From Flavobacterium sp. PMTSA4 (GTDB taxonomy: Bacteria > Bacteroidota > Bacteroidia > Flavobacteriales > Flavobacteriaceae), in NCBI RefSeq assembly GCF_032098525.1, contig NZ_CP134890.1:496001-560000 (forward strand): a stretch of DNA of 64,000 nt. The letters are read 5' to 3'. Both the position numbers and the translations under genes were made by a program. Every line of letters begins with the position of its first letter. The stretch's first letter is position 1. Below the pieces are notes generated by a model. The model was not told the origin of the DNA and ran no database searches. It saw nothing but the letters and a program-made list of their open reading frames with translations. Positions 1-9,134 of this stretch are shown one piece after another.

Positions 1-154
1 TATTGGGATTTATGAATATTCAAAAGTAAAACCAAATATGTATGTGGTGATTGTGGTAATTGTACTTTTCATGTTTGGAATGTTTCAGTTGAATTCAAAA
101 ATTCCAAGTAAGTTTAGTGACGAAGAAGAAAACGATACTGAAGAAAATGATTAA
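1..154 (+). CDS. C-terminal end of a membrane protein (partial)
   Basis: Reading from base 2, an open frame runs in from the left edge and stops with TAA at 152-154. The roughly 50 visible residues contain one strongly hydrophobic stretch (MYVVIVVIVLFMFGMF) followed by a short acidic tail rich in Glu and Asp, so this is the last membrane segment and cytoplasmic tail of a membrane protein. The stop overlaps the start of the next gene (ATGATTAA), which implies translational coupling. The N-terminus is outside the window and the family cannot be named. Confidence 0.7.
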   Translation, partial: IGIYEYSKVKPNMYVVIVVIVLFMFGMFQLNSKIPSKFSDEEENDTEEND

Positions 155-683
155 AATTGGTGATAAAGTTTCGGTTTTAGATGATGCTATTGATGGTGTA
201 GTAACTGCCGTTAATGGTAAAACTATAACCATAGATACAACAGATGGTTTTGAATTAAACTTTCAGGAAAACGAATTAATAGTAATTGGCAACAAAGAAT
301 TAAGTATTAATTTCAATAAAAAAGAGATTGTTAACCAAAAAGAAATTGCAAAACCAAATTATATAAACAGAGAAAAAAAATCTAAGAAAGAAGTTCCTGT
401 TCCTGATTTTGATTTGCATATTGAGAAACTAGTAAAAAATCATAAATCATTATCTAACCACGAAATTCTAACTATTCAAACAGAAACAGCAAAACGTCAC
501 ATTGATTTTGCAATCAGAAACAGAATTCCAAAAATTGTATTAATCCATGGAGTAGGTGAAGGCATTCTTAAAGCTGAATTAGACTTTCTATTAGGAAGAT
601 ATGATTCAATTACTTTTCAAGAGGCCAATTATCAAAAATATGGTCAAGGTGCAACAGAAGTTTATTTCAAACAAAATAAATAA
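147..683 (+). CDS. Smr-domain protein (DUF2027-like)
   Basis: 178 residues from the ATG at 147, chosen because it overlaps the upstream stop by 8 nt; an in-frame GTG at 117 would only add residues overlapping the upstream gene. The N-terminal ~60 residues form a small beta-rich region. The C-terminal ~85 residues are an Smr domain with the two signature motifs, DLHIEKL and HGVGEGILK. Smr domains, as in the MutS2 C-terminus, are nucleic-acid binding or nicking modules. In Bacteroidota this stand-alone form is common but its substrate is unknown. A hairpin terminator follows directly. Confidence 0.85.
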   Translation: MIKIGDKVSVLDDAIDGVVTAVNGKTITIDTTDGFELNFQENELIVIGNKELSINFNKKEIVNQKEIAKPNYINREKKSKKEVPVPDFDLHIEKLVKNHKSLSNHEILTIQTETAKRHIDFAIRNRIPKIVLIHGVGEGILKAELDFLLGRYDSITFQEANYQKYGQGATEVYFKQNK

Positions 684-687
684 TAAA

Positions 688-715
688 AAAAAGTCTCGAG
701 AAATCGAGACTTTTT
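688..715 (+). terminator. Rho-independent terminator after the Smr gene
   Basis: A perfect stem, AAAAAGTCTCGA paired with TCGAGACTTTTT around a GAAA loop, lies 5 bases after the stop. The A-rich left side lets it work for the minus-strand neighbour as well. Confidence 0.85.
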
Positions 716-759
716 AACTTTAACTAAACTAACCAATTTATTTATTAAACATAAATTTA

Positions 760-1101
760 TTAAGCAATATTACTCTCTTGTCCAACGATAGTTTTTAAAA
801 CTTTTTTGATTAATACTTTATTTGTTGGAATTCCAGAGTTGATTAAATTCTTTTTATCAAAAGATAAAGTTGATTTTTTATCTTGAGAAGATGTTTTTGT
901 ACTTCCTACGAACCAAATTGCAAATTCAGTAGAAGTAGAAGCTACAGTATCTGTAACAATTGTTGTTGGCTCAACAATAGAAACAGTTTCTTTAGTTTCT
1001 TGAGAAAACATAGCAGAAGATGATAAAAACATCACAACAAATAATACAAACATTTTCATGTTAGAAGAATTTTTTTGAGTTATAGTGTTAGTAGTTTTCA
1101 T
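760..1101 (-). CDS. Small secreted protein of unknown function
   Basis: 113 residues from the ATG at 1099-1101; an internal Met at residue 15 begins a typical signal peptide (MKMFVLFVVMFLSSSAMFSQ). The mature part is rich in Thr, Val and Ser and then Lys, with no recognisable catalytic motif and no cysteines. It is convergent with the Smr gene and shares the terminator region at about 700. I do not recognise the family; export is inferred from the hydrophobic leader only. Confidence 0.6.
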   Translation of the reverse strand: MKTTNTITQKNSSNMKMFVLFVVMFLSSSAMFSQETKETVSIVEPTTIVTDTVASTSTEFAIWFVGSTKTSSQDKKSTLSFDKKNLINSGIPTNKVLIKKVLKTIVGQESNIA

Positions 1102-1402
1102 AATCTTTATGTTTTTTCGTTTTAATTACATTTCAAAGATATGTCGACACCTAGTTTTGGGACAATTTTTTCGATAACTAACCCAAATTGTCGTTTAATC
1201 GACAAAACCAATGATATCAGGGGTTTTCAGCGTATTTTTTTTGCCGTTAATCTATGAAATGTTAAAAAAACGTGTATTTCATCGATGAAATTCCAATAAA
1301 TTCCATGAACTACAACTTCTGAAGCCTAAACTGATTCTATAATTGTAAAAACTCGTAAAATCTTAGTAAATTAGCATACTGATATAAGTAAAGAATAAAA
1401 AA
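1102..1402. other. Intergenic region with a 14-bp palindrome
   Basis: About 300 AT-rich bases between divergent genes; no ORF with coding character was seen. A perfect palindrome TTTCATCGATGAAA sits at 1277-1290. The overlapping 14-mer TGTATTTCATCGAT (1273-1286) recurs exactly at 3506-3519 upstream of the CAP lipoprotein gene, so it may be a regulator-binding site. Confidence 0.4.
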
Positions 1403-1735
1403 ATGAAAGTTGAGCAAAAAGGAAATAGCACTTTAATTAAAAATACACAATACAATACTGCTGAGTTTATAACAAAGCTTTCTCATGAATACAACAGTTT
1501 TAAAGATCAGAATTTAATTGTTGACCTTTCATTCGATAATGATTTACAATTAGAAGATGTTAAGTCTTTTTCAGATTTAATAAAAAAACATAAAAAGGCT
1601 AAAAAGTCATTTGTGCTTGTTGCTAATGATTTTGATTTCAATGCTGTTCCCAATAATATTACTTTAGTTCCATCTGTTTTAGAAGCACATGATATTATTG
1701 AAATGGAAGAGATTGAAAGAGATTTAGGTTTTTAA
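1403..1735 (+). CDS. STAS-like small protein upstream of rnz
   Basis: 110 residues, no signal peptide or membrane segment. The alternation of strand and helix (LIVDLSF, FSDLIKKHKKAKKSFVLVAN, LVPSVLEAHDIIEMEEIE) resembles the STAS/anti-sigma-antagonist fold, ending in the acidic helix typical of these proteins. It lies 26 bases before rnz on the same strand, and a gene of this type commonly precedes rnz in flavobacteria. A role is not assigned; STAS-like is an inference from secondary-structure pattern. Confidence 0.55.
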   Translation: MKVEQKGNSTLIKNTQYNTAEFITKLSHEYNSFKDQNLIVDLSFDNDLQLEDVKSFSDLIKKHKKAKKSFVLVANDFDFNAVPNNITLVPSVLEAHDIIEMEEIERDLGF

Positions 1736-1761
1736 AACCACGATACAACTTAACTTAATAA

Positions 1762-2673
1762 ATGAAATTAACCATTTTGGGCTGTTACGCAGCTACACCA
1801 AGAACAATAACCAATCCTACAGCGCAAGTTTTAGAAATAAGAAATAGAATGTTTCTTATTGATTGTGGTGAAGGAACGCAAGTGCAACTCAGAAGAAATA
1901 AAATAAAGTTTTCAAAAATAAACCACATCTTTATTTCTCATTTGCATGGTGACCATTTTTATGGTTTGGTTGGATTGGTTTCTACCTTTATGTTATTGAA
2001 CAGACAAACAGATTTACATATCTATGGTCCAAAAGGAATTAAAGAAATTATATTACTGCAATTAAAATATTCAAATTCATATACAGGTTATAATTTGTTT
2101 TTCCATGAACTGGAATCAAAAGAAAGCGAAGTGATTTATGAAGACGATAAAGTTTTGGTAAAAACAATTCCTTTAAAACATAGAATTTATACCAATGGTT
2201 ATTTGTTTGAAGAAAAACCAAAGGAAAGAAAACTAAATATTGCTGCTGTTGAAGAATTTAAAATCGAGAAGTGTTACTATCAAAATATAAAAAATGGAAA
2301 AGATATTACACTTGAAAATGGTAAAACTATTCTAAACGAACAGTTGACATTCAATCCTATTCCAGCAATGAAATATGCTTTTTGTAGTGATACCATGTAT
2401 GATGAATCGATTGTGTCTATTATAAAGAATGTAGATATATTATATCATGAAACTACGTTTTTAGAATCAGAAGCCGATAAAGCATTAAAAACAATGCACA
2501 GTACAGCTAAAGAAGCTGCATTAATAGCAAAGAAAGCTAAAGTTAAAGAATTGATTTTAGGACATTACAGCACTCGATATGATTCTATAGAATTATTTAA
2601 AGAAGAAGCAGAAACAATTTTTTCAAATGTTATTTTAGCCGATGATGGAAAAACATTTGATTTTAATAACTAA
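1762..2673 (+). CDS. rnz: Ribonuclease Z
   Basis: 303 residues, the usual length for the short RNase Z form, which removes 3' trailers from tRNA precursors in the cytoplasm. The metallo-beta-lactamase zinc motif HLHGDH is at residues 60-65. Further ligands are seen in KYAFCSDTMYDE, in LYHETTFLE and in the C-terminal LILGHYSTRY. The N-terminus MKLTILGCYAATP is the family's first strand. pdxH follows 15 bases later. Confidence 0.95.
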   Translation: MKLTILGCYAATPRTITNPTAQVLEIRNRMFLIDCGEGTQVQLRRNKIKFSKINHIFISHLHGDHFYGLVGLVSTFMLLNRQTDLHIYGPKGIKEIILLQLKYSNSYTGYNLFFHELESKESEVIYEDDKVLVKTIPLKHRIYTNGYLFEEKPKERKLNIAAVEEFKIEKCYYQNIKNGKDITLENGKTILNEQLTFNPIPAMKYAFCSDTMYDESIVSIIKNVDILYHETTFLESEADKALKTMHSTAKEAALIAKKAKVKELILGHYSTRYDSIELFKEEAETIFSNVILADDGKTFDFNN

Positions 2674-2688
2674 TTAGTTGATTACAGA

Positions 2689-3333
2689 ATGAAAGATTTG
2701 AGCAATTATAGAAAGTCTTATGAAAAAAGTGAACTTTTAGAATCGAGTATTCCTGAAGATCCTATAAATTTATTTCACAAGTGGTTTTACGAAGTAGAAG
2801 AGTTTGGAAATATTGAAGAAGTAAACGCAATGACTGTTTCAACCATTGGTTTAGATGGTTTTCCAAAAAGTAGAGTAGTGCTGTTGAAAAAATTTAATGA
2901 AGAAGGTTTTATCTTTTACACTAACTACAATTCCGAAAAAGGAAAAGCCATACAAAACAATCCAAACATTTGTCTATCTTTTTTTTGGCATAGTATGGAA
3001 CGACAAGTTATAATTAAAGGAATTGCCGAAAAAACAGCTGAAATTGTTTCAGATAATTATTTTCAATCACGACCAGATGGAAGTAAGCTTGGAGCATTAG
3101 TGTCATCACAAAGTGAAATTATTCCTTCCAGAGAATATTTAGACGACAAATTAAAAGAATTAGAGAAACAATTTGAAGGTAAAGAAATTCCGCGTCCTGA
3201 CTTTTGGGGTGGATTTTTAGTAAAACCATTGGAAGTTGAATTTTGGCAAGGTCGACCAAATAGACTTCACGACAGAATAAGATATAAACAACTTGACAAT
3301 TTTTCATGGATAATAGAAAGGTTGTCTCCGTGA
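2689..3333 (+). CDS. pdxH: Pyridoxamine 5'-phosphate oxidase
   Basis: 214 residues, full length. PdxH is the FMN-dependent oxidase converting pyridoxine/pyridoxamine 5'-phosphate to pyridoxal 5'-phosphate. Visible family features: the FMN-binding block SRVVLLKKFNEEGFIFYTNY, SEKGKAIQ, the SSQSEIIPSREYL segment, FWGG, and the C-terminal substrate motif FWQGRPNRLHDRI. It is the last gene of the rnz unit and is followed by a hairpin terminator. Confidence 0.95.
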   Translation: MKDLSNYRKSYEKSELLESSIPEDPINLFHKWFYEVEEFGNIEEVNAMTVSTIGLDGFPKSRVVLLKKFNEEGFIFYTNYNSEKGKAIQNNPNICLSFFWHSMERQVIIKGIAEKTAEIVSDNYFQSRPDGSKLGALVSSQSEIIPSREYLDDKLKELEKQFEGKEIPRPDFWGGFLVKPLEVEFWQGRPNRLHDRIRYKQLDNFSWIIERLSP

Positions 3334-3358
3334 AATTGTATAAACATTAACGCAAATT

Positions 3359-3390
3359 ATATAAGCCACTTTTTTAAGTGGTTTATATTT
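3359..3390 (+). terminator. Terminator after pdxH
   Basis: A 13-bp stem with one G-T pair (ATATAAGCCACTT / AAGTGGTTTATAT) around a TTTT loop, 25 bases after the pdxH stop, followed by TTTTT. Confidence 0.7.
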
Positions 3391-3647
3391 TTGGAAACGT
3401 TTTGAAAGCAATATTTTTTCTAAAAATGCATTTTGATTTATAATTTTCAAATTATCGACGAACTGCATTTATGTAAGATATAATCTTATAAATATAAATA
3501 AAAAATGTATTTCATCGATTTTATTTGTAATTTAAACGATGTTTTGCGTAGTATTGCTGAACCAAATCAATCAATACGTTCTGTCAATATTAATCTCAAT
3601 AAAGTGTTTGCCCCACATCTACTTTATTAAAAACTTAACCTACTACT
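3391..3647. other. Intergenic region upstream of the CAP lipoprotein gene
   Basis: AT-rich and non-coding. It holds a second copy of TGTATTTCATCGAT at 3506-3519, about 130 bases before the start codon. No clear TAnnTTTG box was found close to the gene. Confidence 0.35.
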
Positions 3648-4142
3648 ATGAAAGCAAAAATGTTTAGAGCATTGTTGCCGTTAGCAATTGTGTTCACTAT
3701 GGTATCTTGTTCATCAGATGATTCATCTGCTACTTCTTCCGCAAAGCTTGTTACGGAGTACAACTACAATGAAACTGAAAGTCGTTTAGTTCAACTTATC
3801 AACGATTACAGACAATCTATAGGATTAAACAGTTTAGAAGTTATCAATCATATTTCATATACTTCAGAAGGTCACAATGAATACATGATTGAAAAACAAG
3901 CCTTAAGTCACGATTACTTTCAACAAAGAGCCGATAACTTAATTCAAGTATTGGGAGCAGAAAGAGTTGCAGAAAATGTAGCTTACAATTATGTTACCCC
4001 AGAAAGCGCATTTGCCGCTTGGAAAAACAGCCCTGGACATAGAGCCAATATCGAAGGTGATTTTACTCACTTTGGTATTTCTGTAACTATCGACCCAGAA
4101 ACAGGCAGAAAATTTTACACTAATATGTTTATAAAAAAATAG
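3648..4142 (+). CDS. CAP (SCP/PR1) domain lipoprotein
   Basis: 164 residues. Signal peptide with lipobox TMVSC (Cys 21), so the protein is probably membrane-anchored. The CAP fold is recognisable from HNEYMIEKQALSHDYF, ENVAYNY and W.NSPGHRANIEGDFTHFGIS, which carry the family's conserved His/Glu cluster. CAP proteins are secreted and often bind lipids or ligands; the bacterial role is unknown. A single-gene unit with its own terminator. Confidence 0.9.
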   Translation: MKAKMFRALLPLAIVFTMVSCSSDDSSATSSAKLVTEYNYNETESRLVQLINDYRQSIGLNSLEVINHISYTSEGHNEYMIEKQALSHDYFQQRADNLIQVLGAERVAENVAYNYVTPESAFAAWKNSPGHRANIEGDFTHFGISVTIDPETGRKFYTNMFIKK

Positions 4143-4180
4143 TTTGATTATTGTTTTGTTTGATTTTGACAGATCTTTAG

Positions 4181-4212
4181 AAACCCATTCATTGTGAATG
4201 GGTTTTTATTTT
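4181..4212. terminator. Bidirectional terminator between convergent genes
   Basis: A perfect 10-bp stem AAACCCATTC / GAATGGGTTT with loop ATTGT, T-rich afterwards and A-rich beforehand. It lies between the CAP gene and the minus-strand exonuclease-like gene. Confidence 0.75.
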
Positions 4213-4214
4213 GT

Positions 4215-4808
4215 CTAAAACTTTAATTTTGATTTTAATTTTAAGAACAGCAAAGCAATAGAATAGGCATCATCTAAGGCTGAATTTTTTTCTGCAATAG
4301 GTATTTTATATGATTTAATTAAATCATCAAGCGAAAATGGTTTATTGATATCTTCATATAATTTTTGATGCATTATTTCAATATCCAATGCTTCATTTTT
4401 AATCTTTCCGCATTCCATTTTTTCTAATGCTTCATTAATCATTTCGATGTCAAAATGTATTCTGTGGCCAACTAATGTAGCGTTTCCAATATAATTTATT
4501 AATTCTTCAATGGCATTTGGTTCGGCAAATTTTGGTAATTTACTTTCAATAATAAATTCATTAGACAATCCATTATCGTGAAGGTATTTATATTGCAGAA
4601 TAACCAATTCTAAAGAATCGTTTACTTTAATTATTTCATTTTCAATACCAATAGCACCAAAAGAAAGAATGACATCTTTTTTTGGATTTAACCCACTAGT
4701 TTCTGTATTCAGAATGACATATCTTTTAGATTTTGTTTCAAATTTTTCAAGATATTTTTTCCAAAATTCCGGATATTCTTTATTGATGTTTTTAATCCAA
4801 TCAAACAT
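4215..4808 (-). CDS. DnaQ-like exonuclease-fold protein with altered active site
   Basis: 197 residues with a DEDDh exonuclease fold. ExoI reads ILNTETSGLNP (residues 32-42) instead of DTET, so the first catalytic Asp is Asn34 (Glu36 kept). ExoII keeps Asp120 in GHRIHFDIE. ExoIII reads NSALDDAYS, so the general-base His is Asn175 while Asp180 is kept. Both replacements were confirmed codon by codon. The fold is clear but activity is doubtful; it may act as a nucleic-acid or nucleotide binding partner. The start codon overlaps the stop of the upstream CBS/DUF294 gene by 1 nt (TAATG), so the two are co-translated. Confidence 0.8.
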   Translation of the reverse strand: MFDWIKNINKEYPEFWKKYLEKFETKSKRYVILNTETSGLNPKKDVILSFGAIGIENEIIKVNDSLELVILQYKYLHDNGLSNEFIIESKLPKFAEPNAIEELINYIGNATLVGHRIHFDIEMINEALEKMECGKIKNEALDIEIMHQKLYEDINKPFSLDDLIKSYKIPIAEKNSALDDAYSIALLFLKLKSKLKF

Positions 4809-6715
4809 TATGAAAACTGAGTTAATTGAAATTTATCTTTAATTAATTCTTCCAATTCTTTCATTGGCATTAAAGCATTTTTAAGTTTTTCTTTGTCAAT
4901 TTTTGACAATTCATCCAAATTAATATATTCGCCTGAATTATCATTTTTTAGACCTTCAAGTGTTCTAAATCCTGTTAAAACCAAGAAAGCTTCAGCGCAA
5001 TTTAAAAAAATTTCAGAATGCTTTGGATCAATAATTGCCAATTCTTTGAAGCGTAAATAAGTGTTATTAACACCTTTTAATTGCATATTTAGTGCAAACA
5101 ATCTAGCGCCATCAACCAAAGGCATAATTGCTTTGTTTTTTATATTAAATTTTCCTTTGTGCAAACCTTCTTCTTCAACATTAAACTTTTTGAAGAAGGT
5201 AAGTGCAGGTTGTTTTCTTAACGTATCGTTTCCTAAATAATCGAAAAACAGAACACTGTTTTTAGCGTTATTAAAAATAACTTCATTGATTGCTTCTTCA
5301 ATCTTATTTTCACCCAAAACCATTTCTACGTCAAAGAAAATGCTGCTAATTTCATTTGATTGTTCGCCAGGTGTTTTCATCCAATTGTTATATTGTTTTA
5401 TCCAATCTGACAACGATTTACACCAAATCATGTTACTTGCCATATGATTGTTTGGACAATATTGAAATCCGATTTTTTCTAAAATTGTTGAAGCACGTTT
5501 GGCTAATTTGATAAAATAATCTTTAACATCTCTATATTTATCTTCTGCAACATCTTCAAAAACTAAAATACTATCTTGGTCAGTAAGCAATAATTGCTCT
5601 TTTCTTGCTTGGCTTCCAATACTTATCCAACAAAAACGGGCAGGAGGCGAACCTAAATCAAGGATTGCTATTTCAATTGCACGTTTAATAATTGCAATAT
5701 TAATTTCTCCAGTAATATTGAAAATATGTGGAATAGGGATGTTTTTTGCTATAGAAGACTGAACTAATTCGGTTAATTTTTCTCTAACTTGTTTTAATTC
5801 TTTTGGATTTAGCGCTTTTTTAATTTGTTTTATTAAAACACCAGGATTGTTAGATTGGGCAACAACAATATCATGTTCTGAAATTATTCCGGAAACAATT
5901 GATTTATCAGAACCATCTTTAGTAACGCATAGATGACTAACATTGTGTTTCAAGAGTAGAAGCTGAGCTTCAGCAACAGAAATACTTTCTGGAACAGTGA
6001 CAACAGGCGATGACATTATTTTTGAAATACTTGAATTTAGTGGAAATCTACCATTAGCAATTTTACTTCTAAAATCAGTGTCAGTAACAATTCCAATTGG
6101 GTAATTATTTTCAATTATAATAGCACTATCAATCAAATTATCAGACATTAATTGAGCAACATCTTTAGAAATTTCATCTTGTGAAATTTTCAATGGTGTT
6201 TTGTTATAGCTTAACGACTGAAAGTATTGAATTTCTCCAGTTTTGTTACTGTAAATTCCATCAGAAACAACAGAACCAGTTTCTTTATCAAGAGAATTCC
6301 TTGTATTAGAAGCAAAATTTTCTAATAAAAAGTCTAAAACATTAGAATTTTGAGATACAAATGGTTTAAAAATTGAAATAGGGATTGCATATACTATTGA
6401 ATCTTCTCTGGATTTTGCTGTCATCATGTAATTGTTTTTAGCAAAAAAAGGCCTTAAGCCAAAAACATCACCAGCATAACATTTGTTTAATAAAATTTCT
6501 TCACCATCAGCAAGAAAAGTTAAATTAACAACACCAGAAGCAACAACATAAAAGCTATCATGTAATTTTTCATCAGCCTGAAATAATGTTTTATTTTTTT
6601 CTAGATTAATAATTCCGATACTGGTTGTAATGTGAATTAGTTCATCATTTGATAAGAAACTAAATGGCTGATATTCTTTTAAAAAATTTGCGATGTTTTC
6701 TGCAATCGTATTCAT
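4808..6715 (-). CDS. cNMP-binding/CBS/DUF294 nucleotidyltransferase-like protein
   Basis: 635 residues with four parts: a cyclic-nucleotide-binding-like beta roll (about 10-135), two CBS repeats (about 175-295), a DUF294 putative nucleotidyltransferase (about 315-460, motif GSQARKEQLLLTDQDS resembling GSxxRxExxxxTDxD), and the DUF294 C-terminal helical domain (about 490-630). This architecture resembles GlnD-type regulatory transferases and suggests a soluble sensor responding to adenine nucleotides; the target is unknown. It is co-transcribed with the exonuclease-fold gene downstream, a pairing frequently seen for DUF294 proteins. Confidence 0.85.
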   Translation of the reverse strand: MNTIAENIANFLKEYQPFSFLSNDELIHITTSIGIINLEKNKTLFQADEKLHDSFYVVASGVVNLTFLADGEEILLNKCYAGDVFGLRPFFAKNNYMMTAKSREDSIVYAIPISIFKPFVSQNSNVLDFLLENFASNTRNSLDKETGSVVSDGIYSNKTGEIQYFQSLSYNKTPLKISQDEISKDVAQLMSDNLIDSAIIIENNYPIGIVTDTDFRSKIANGRFPLNSSISKIMSSPVVTVPESISVAEAQLLLLKHNVSHLCVTKDGSDKSIVSGIISEHDIVVAQSNNPGVLIKQIKKALNPKELKQVREKLTELVQSSIAKNIPIPHIFNITGEINIAIIKRAIEIAILDLGSPPARFCWISIGSQARKEQLLLTDQDSILVFEDVAEDKYRDVKDYFIKLAKRASTILEKIGFQYCPNNHMASNMIWCKSLSDWIKQYNNWMKTPGEQSNEISSIFFDVEMVLGENKIEEAINEVIFNNAKNSVLFFDYLGNDTLRKQPALTFFKKFNVEEEGLHKGKFNIKNKAIMPLVDGARLFALNMQLKGVNNTYLRFKELAIIDPKHSEIFLNCAEAFLVLTGFRTLEGLKNDNSGEYINLDELSKIDKEKLKNALMPMKELEELIKDKFQLTQFS

Positions 6716-6738
6716 TTTGTATAATAAAAGATTATAGA

Positions 6739-6746
6739 CAAATTTA
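6739..6746 (-). promoter_or_regulatory. Putative -7 element (TAAATTTG) for the CBS/DUF294 operon
   Basis: On the minus strand the Bacteroidota -7 consensus TAnnTTTG appears as TAAATTTG about 25 bases upstream of the start codon. A clear -33 TTG was not found, so the call rests on one box and on position. Confidence 0.45.
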
Positions 6747-6822
6747 CATATTGATAATTAACCTTATAGTATTATTTAAAAGTTTTTTAAGATTGTTATA
6801 AACAAATAGAAAGCAAGTTTTG

Positions 6823-6854
<32 letters not shown>

Positions 6855-6935
6855 TCAAATCACGTAATTTAAAAAGACGTAGATTTATTTGATTTATTAT
6901 GTTAATTAACAATGTGTTATGATTAATTATATAAA

Positions 6936-8462
6936 CTAATAATTCTTTTCTCTGTACTGTTTACTAATCTCTGATGACAATTTTTGTTTGTAATCTTCAA
7001 TAAGCCATTCGCGATAATTCTTGCTAGTTTTTCCTAAACAATTTATAAAGTTTTTTACGCGGCTATCAATATCATCTGAAAGTAATTTTGAAAGTAATTT
7101 TGCTTCATATAATTCTTCAGAATTCTCTAAACACATTGTTGCATGTTGTTTTATTGATTTTTCTAAAACAACTTTTGAACGCTGATTTAAAGCTAAATTC
7201 TTTTTAAATTCTTCTTCCATGTCAAATGAAATGTCTTTGGATTTTTTGAATTTTTTACGAACAGCTTCTGGCATTTCATAATTAAAATTACGCTCAATTT
7301 CAGCATCTTCACGAAGATTTTCAAGAAAATATTCTGGATACTTAAAAATATATTGCCAATCAACCGGTTCATTCCATAAACCAAATCGTAAAGCATTGTT
7401 TCCTAAATCAATAACCGTAAATTCATCTTTATTGGCTAATTTTCTTGAACCACGGCCAATCATTTGAAAATATAAAGTCAATGATTTTGTTGCTCTATTA
7501 AGAATGATAGTTTCAACCGTTGGTTCGTCAAATCCTGTTGTTAATATTCCAACAGAAGTCAAAATTGCATCTGGTGTGTGTTTAAACCATTTGAGAATTT
7601 CTTTTCTATCATCATTAGAAGTTGTATTATCTAAATGTTTAATTGGATAACCAGCTTCTTTGAAAGTATCGTAAACATAAAGCGATGTATTGATACCATT
7701 ATTGAAAATCAAAGTCTTTTTTCCCAATGATTTTTCAGTATATGCATGCAAAAGTTTGTCTTGCATAACCATGTTCATATACAAATCATCAGATGATTTT
7801 ACGGTATAATCACCATTGATGCCAACTTTTAAAGAAGTTAATCCAACATCATAACTATAAGTAACTGCTTTTGCTAAAAAACCTTTATCAATCAATGATT
7901 GTATTGTATCACCAACGATTAGTTCGTTATAATTTTGATACATTGGTAATTTAATATTTGAACTCAATGGCGTTGCTGTAACTCCAAGAATAAAAGATTT
8001 TTTAAACTGACTAAATAACTTTCTAAAGGAATTATAATGAGCTTCATCAATGATTACTAAACCAACATTATCAATAATAAGTTTTTCATCTTTCAATCTG
8101 TTTTTTAGTGTTTCAACCATTGCAACAAAACAAGAATATTCATGTTGATCAGGTAATTCTTTGATGTTACTATTAATGATTTTGTTTTTAACATCAAAAC
8201 TTGTTAGCATTTTTGAAGTTTGCTTACAAAGCTCTATTCGATGTGTAAGAACAACAACTTTTTTGTTGAATTTTGAAATATATTGTCTAACAATTTCTGA
8301 GAAAATGACAGTTTTTCCGCCGCCTGTTGGCAATTGATAAAGCAAATGATGATTGCTTGGAGCAGTATCAAGTTTATCAAAAATTTTATTGATATCAATT
8401 TCTTGATATTTATAAAGTTCTTTTTTGTCTTCTAATTCGGAAAGAAAATCTTTTTTAGACAT
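6936..8462 (-). CDS. SF2 DEAD/DEAH-box helicase
   Basis: 508 residues from the ATG at 8460-8462; a TTG 21 bases upstream is less likely. RecA-like domain 1 has Walker A (PTGGGKT), Walker B (IIDEAH) and motif III (GVTATP). Domain 2 has LTTGFDEP and QMIGRGSR with the arginine finger. About 130 charged residues follow the helicase core. This matches stand-alone RecG/UvrB-like SF2 ATPases acting on nucleic acid; no nuclease or methylase neighbour was seen, so it is not a recognisable restriction system. Confidence 0.88.
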   Translation of the reverse strand: MSKKDFLSELEDKKELYKYQEIDINKIFDKLDTAPSNHHLLYQLPTGGGKTVIFSEIVRQYISKFNKKVVVLTHRIELCKQTSKMLTSFDVKNKIINSNIKELPDQHEYSCFVAMVETLKNRLKDEKLIIDNVGLVIIDEAHYNSFRKLFSQFKKSFILGVTATPLSSNIKLPMYQNYNELIVGDTIQSLIDKGFLAKAVTYSYDVGLTSLKVGINGDYTVKSSDDLYMNMVMQDKLLHAYTEKSLGKKTLIFNNGINTSLYVYDTFKEAGYPIKHLDNTTSNDDRKEILKWFKHTPDAILTSVGILTTGFDEPTVETIILNRATKSLTLYFQMIGRGSRKLANKDEFTVIDLGNNALRFGLWNEPVDWQYIFKYPEYFLENLREDAEIERNFNYEMPEAVRKKFKKSKDISFDMEEEFKKNLALNQRSKVVLEKSIKQHATMCLENSEELYEAKLLSKLLSDDIDSRVKNFINCLGKTSKNYREWLIEDYKQKLSSEISKQYREKNY

Positions 8463-8542
8463 GTCATTTTTGCTAATTCGCAAAATTACACTTAAAAAAA
8501 GGTTATAGAAAATTTAAATGATTTATTTACAAAAAATTAATG

Positions 8543-9052
8543 TTAAAGCTTTTCAAGAAGTGCTTTGAATTCAAATTCATTCATCCAATTTTGTTCAGAA
8601 ACTTCGATTTCAATAGCTTTAATTCGTTCTTTGAAATCATAATAAATTCCTTTTTCAACTACAAATTCAATTGCTTGCTTAAAAGTGTTAAACATTGATT
8701 TATAGAATGCTTCTTGTTTTATTGGCTTTTCAGCAGTAAAAGATTGTGCAATTTCAATAGAAAAAAGCATGATGTCAGCAATAACAAACGAATCAACTCC
8801 TAATTCAATAAAGTGTTTGATGATTTTTTGAGCCACAGAACGACGCATTTTTGGTTTTCTACGAGTAACTGGAAAAAATTCATTAGAAATTTTAACTCTA
8901 GCTTCTTTAGAAAGTTTATCTTCATTTGGATTAAAAGCAAAATCGTAATAGATTTTTACGTTTCCAAACTTTTCATAAAGTTCCATGATTTGTTCTTGGA
9001 GCTGCTTTTTTGTTAATTCAGACAGATAATTTTTTAAATTTCGTTTGCTCAT
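8543..9052 (-). CDS. DUF6155-like conserved protein
   Basis: 169 residues, cytosolic, helical and charged. The conserved opening (MSKRNLKNYLSELTKKQL) and the core KPKMRRSVAQKIIKHF resemble the DUF6155 family of Bacteroidota, of unknown function. It lies 81 bases upstream of the helicase on the same strand and could share a transcript. The assignment comes from recall of the family pattern, not a search. Confidence 0.6.
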   Translation of the reverse strand: MSKRNLKNYLSELTKKQLQEQIMELYEKFGNVKIYYDFAFNPNEDKLSKEARVKISNEFFPVTRRKPKMRRSVAQKIIKHFIELGVDSFVIADIMLFSIEIAQSFTAEKPIKQEAFYKSMFNTFKQAIEFVVEKGIYYDFKERIKAIEIEVSEQNWMNEFEFKALLEKL

Positions 9053-9134
9053 AAATGTTATTAATATGCCAAAAGTAATAGGTTTTAGTCGCTATTCTAT
9101 TGTTATTAATTAATTTTGCAATCAAATTATTAAA

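Noticed and set aside
6936..8462. Type I or III restriction subunit
   Set aside because: The helicase lacks a nuclease domain and no methylase or specificity gene is adjacent.
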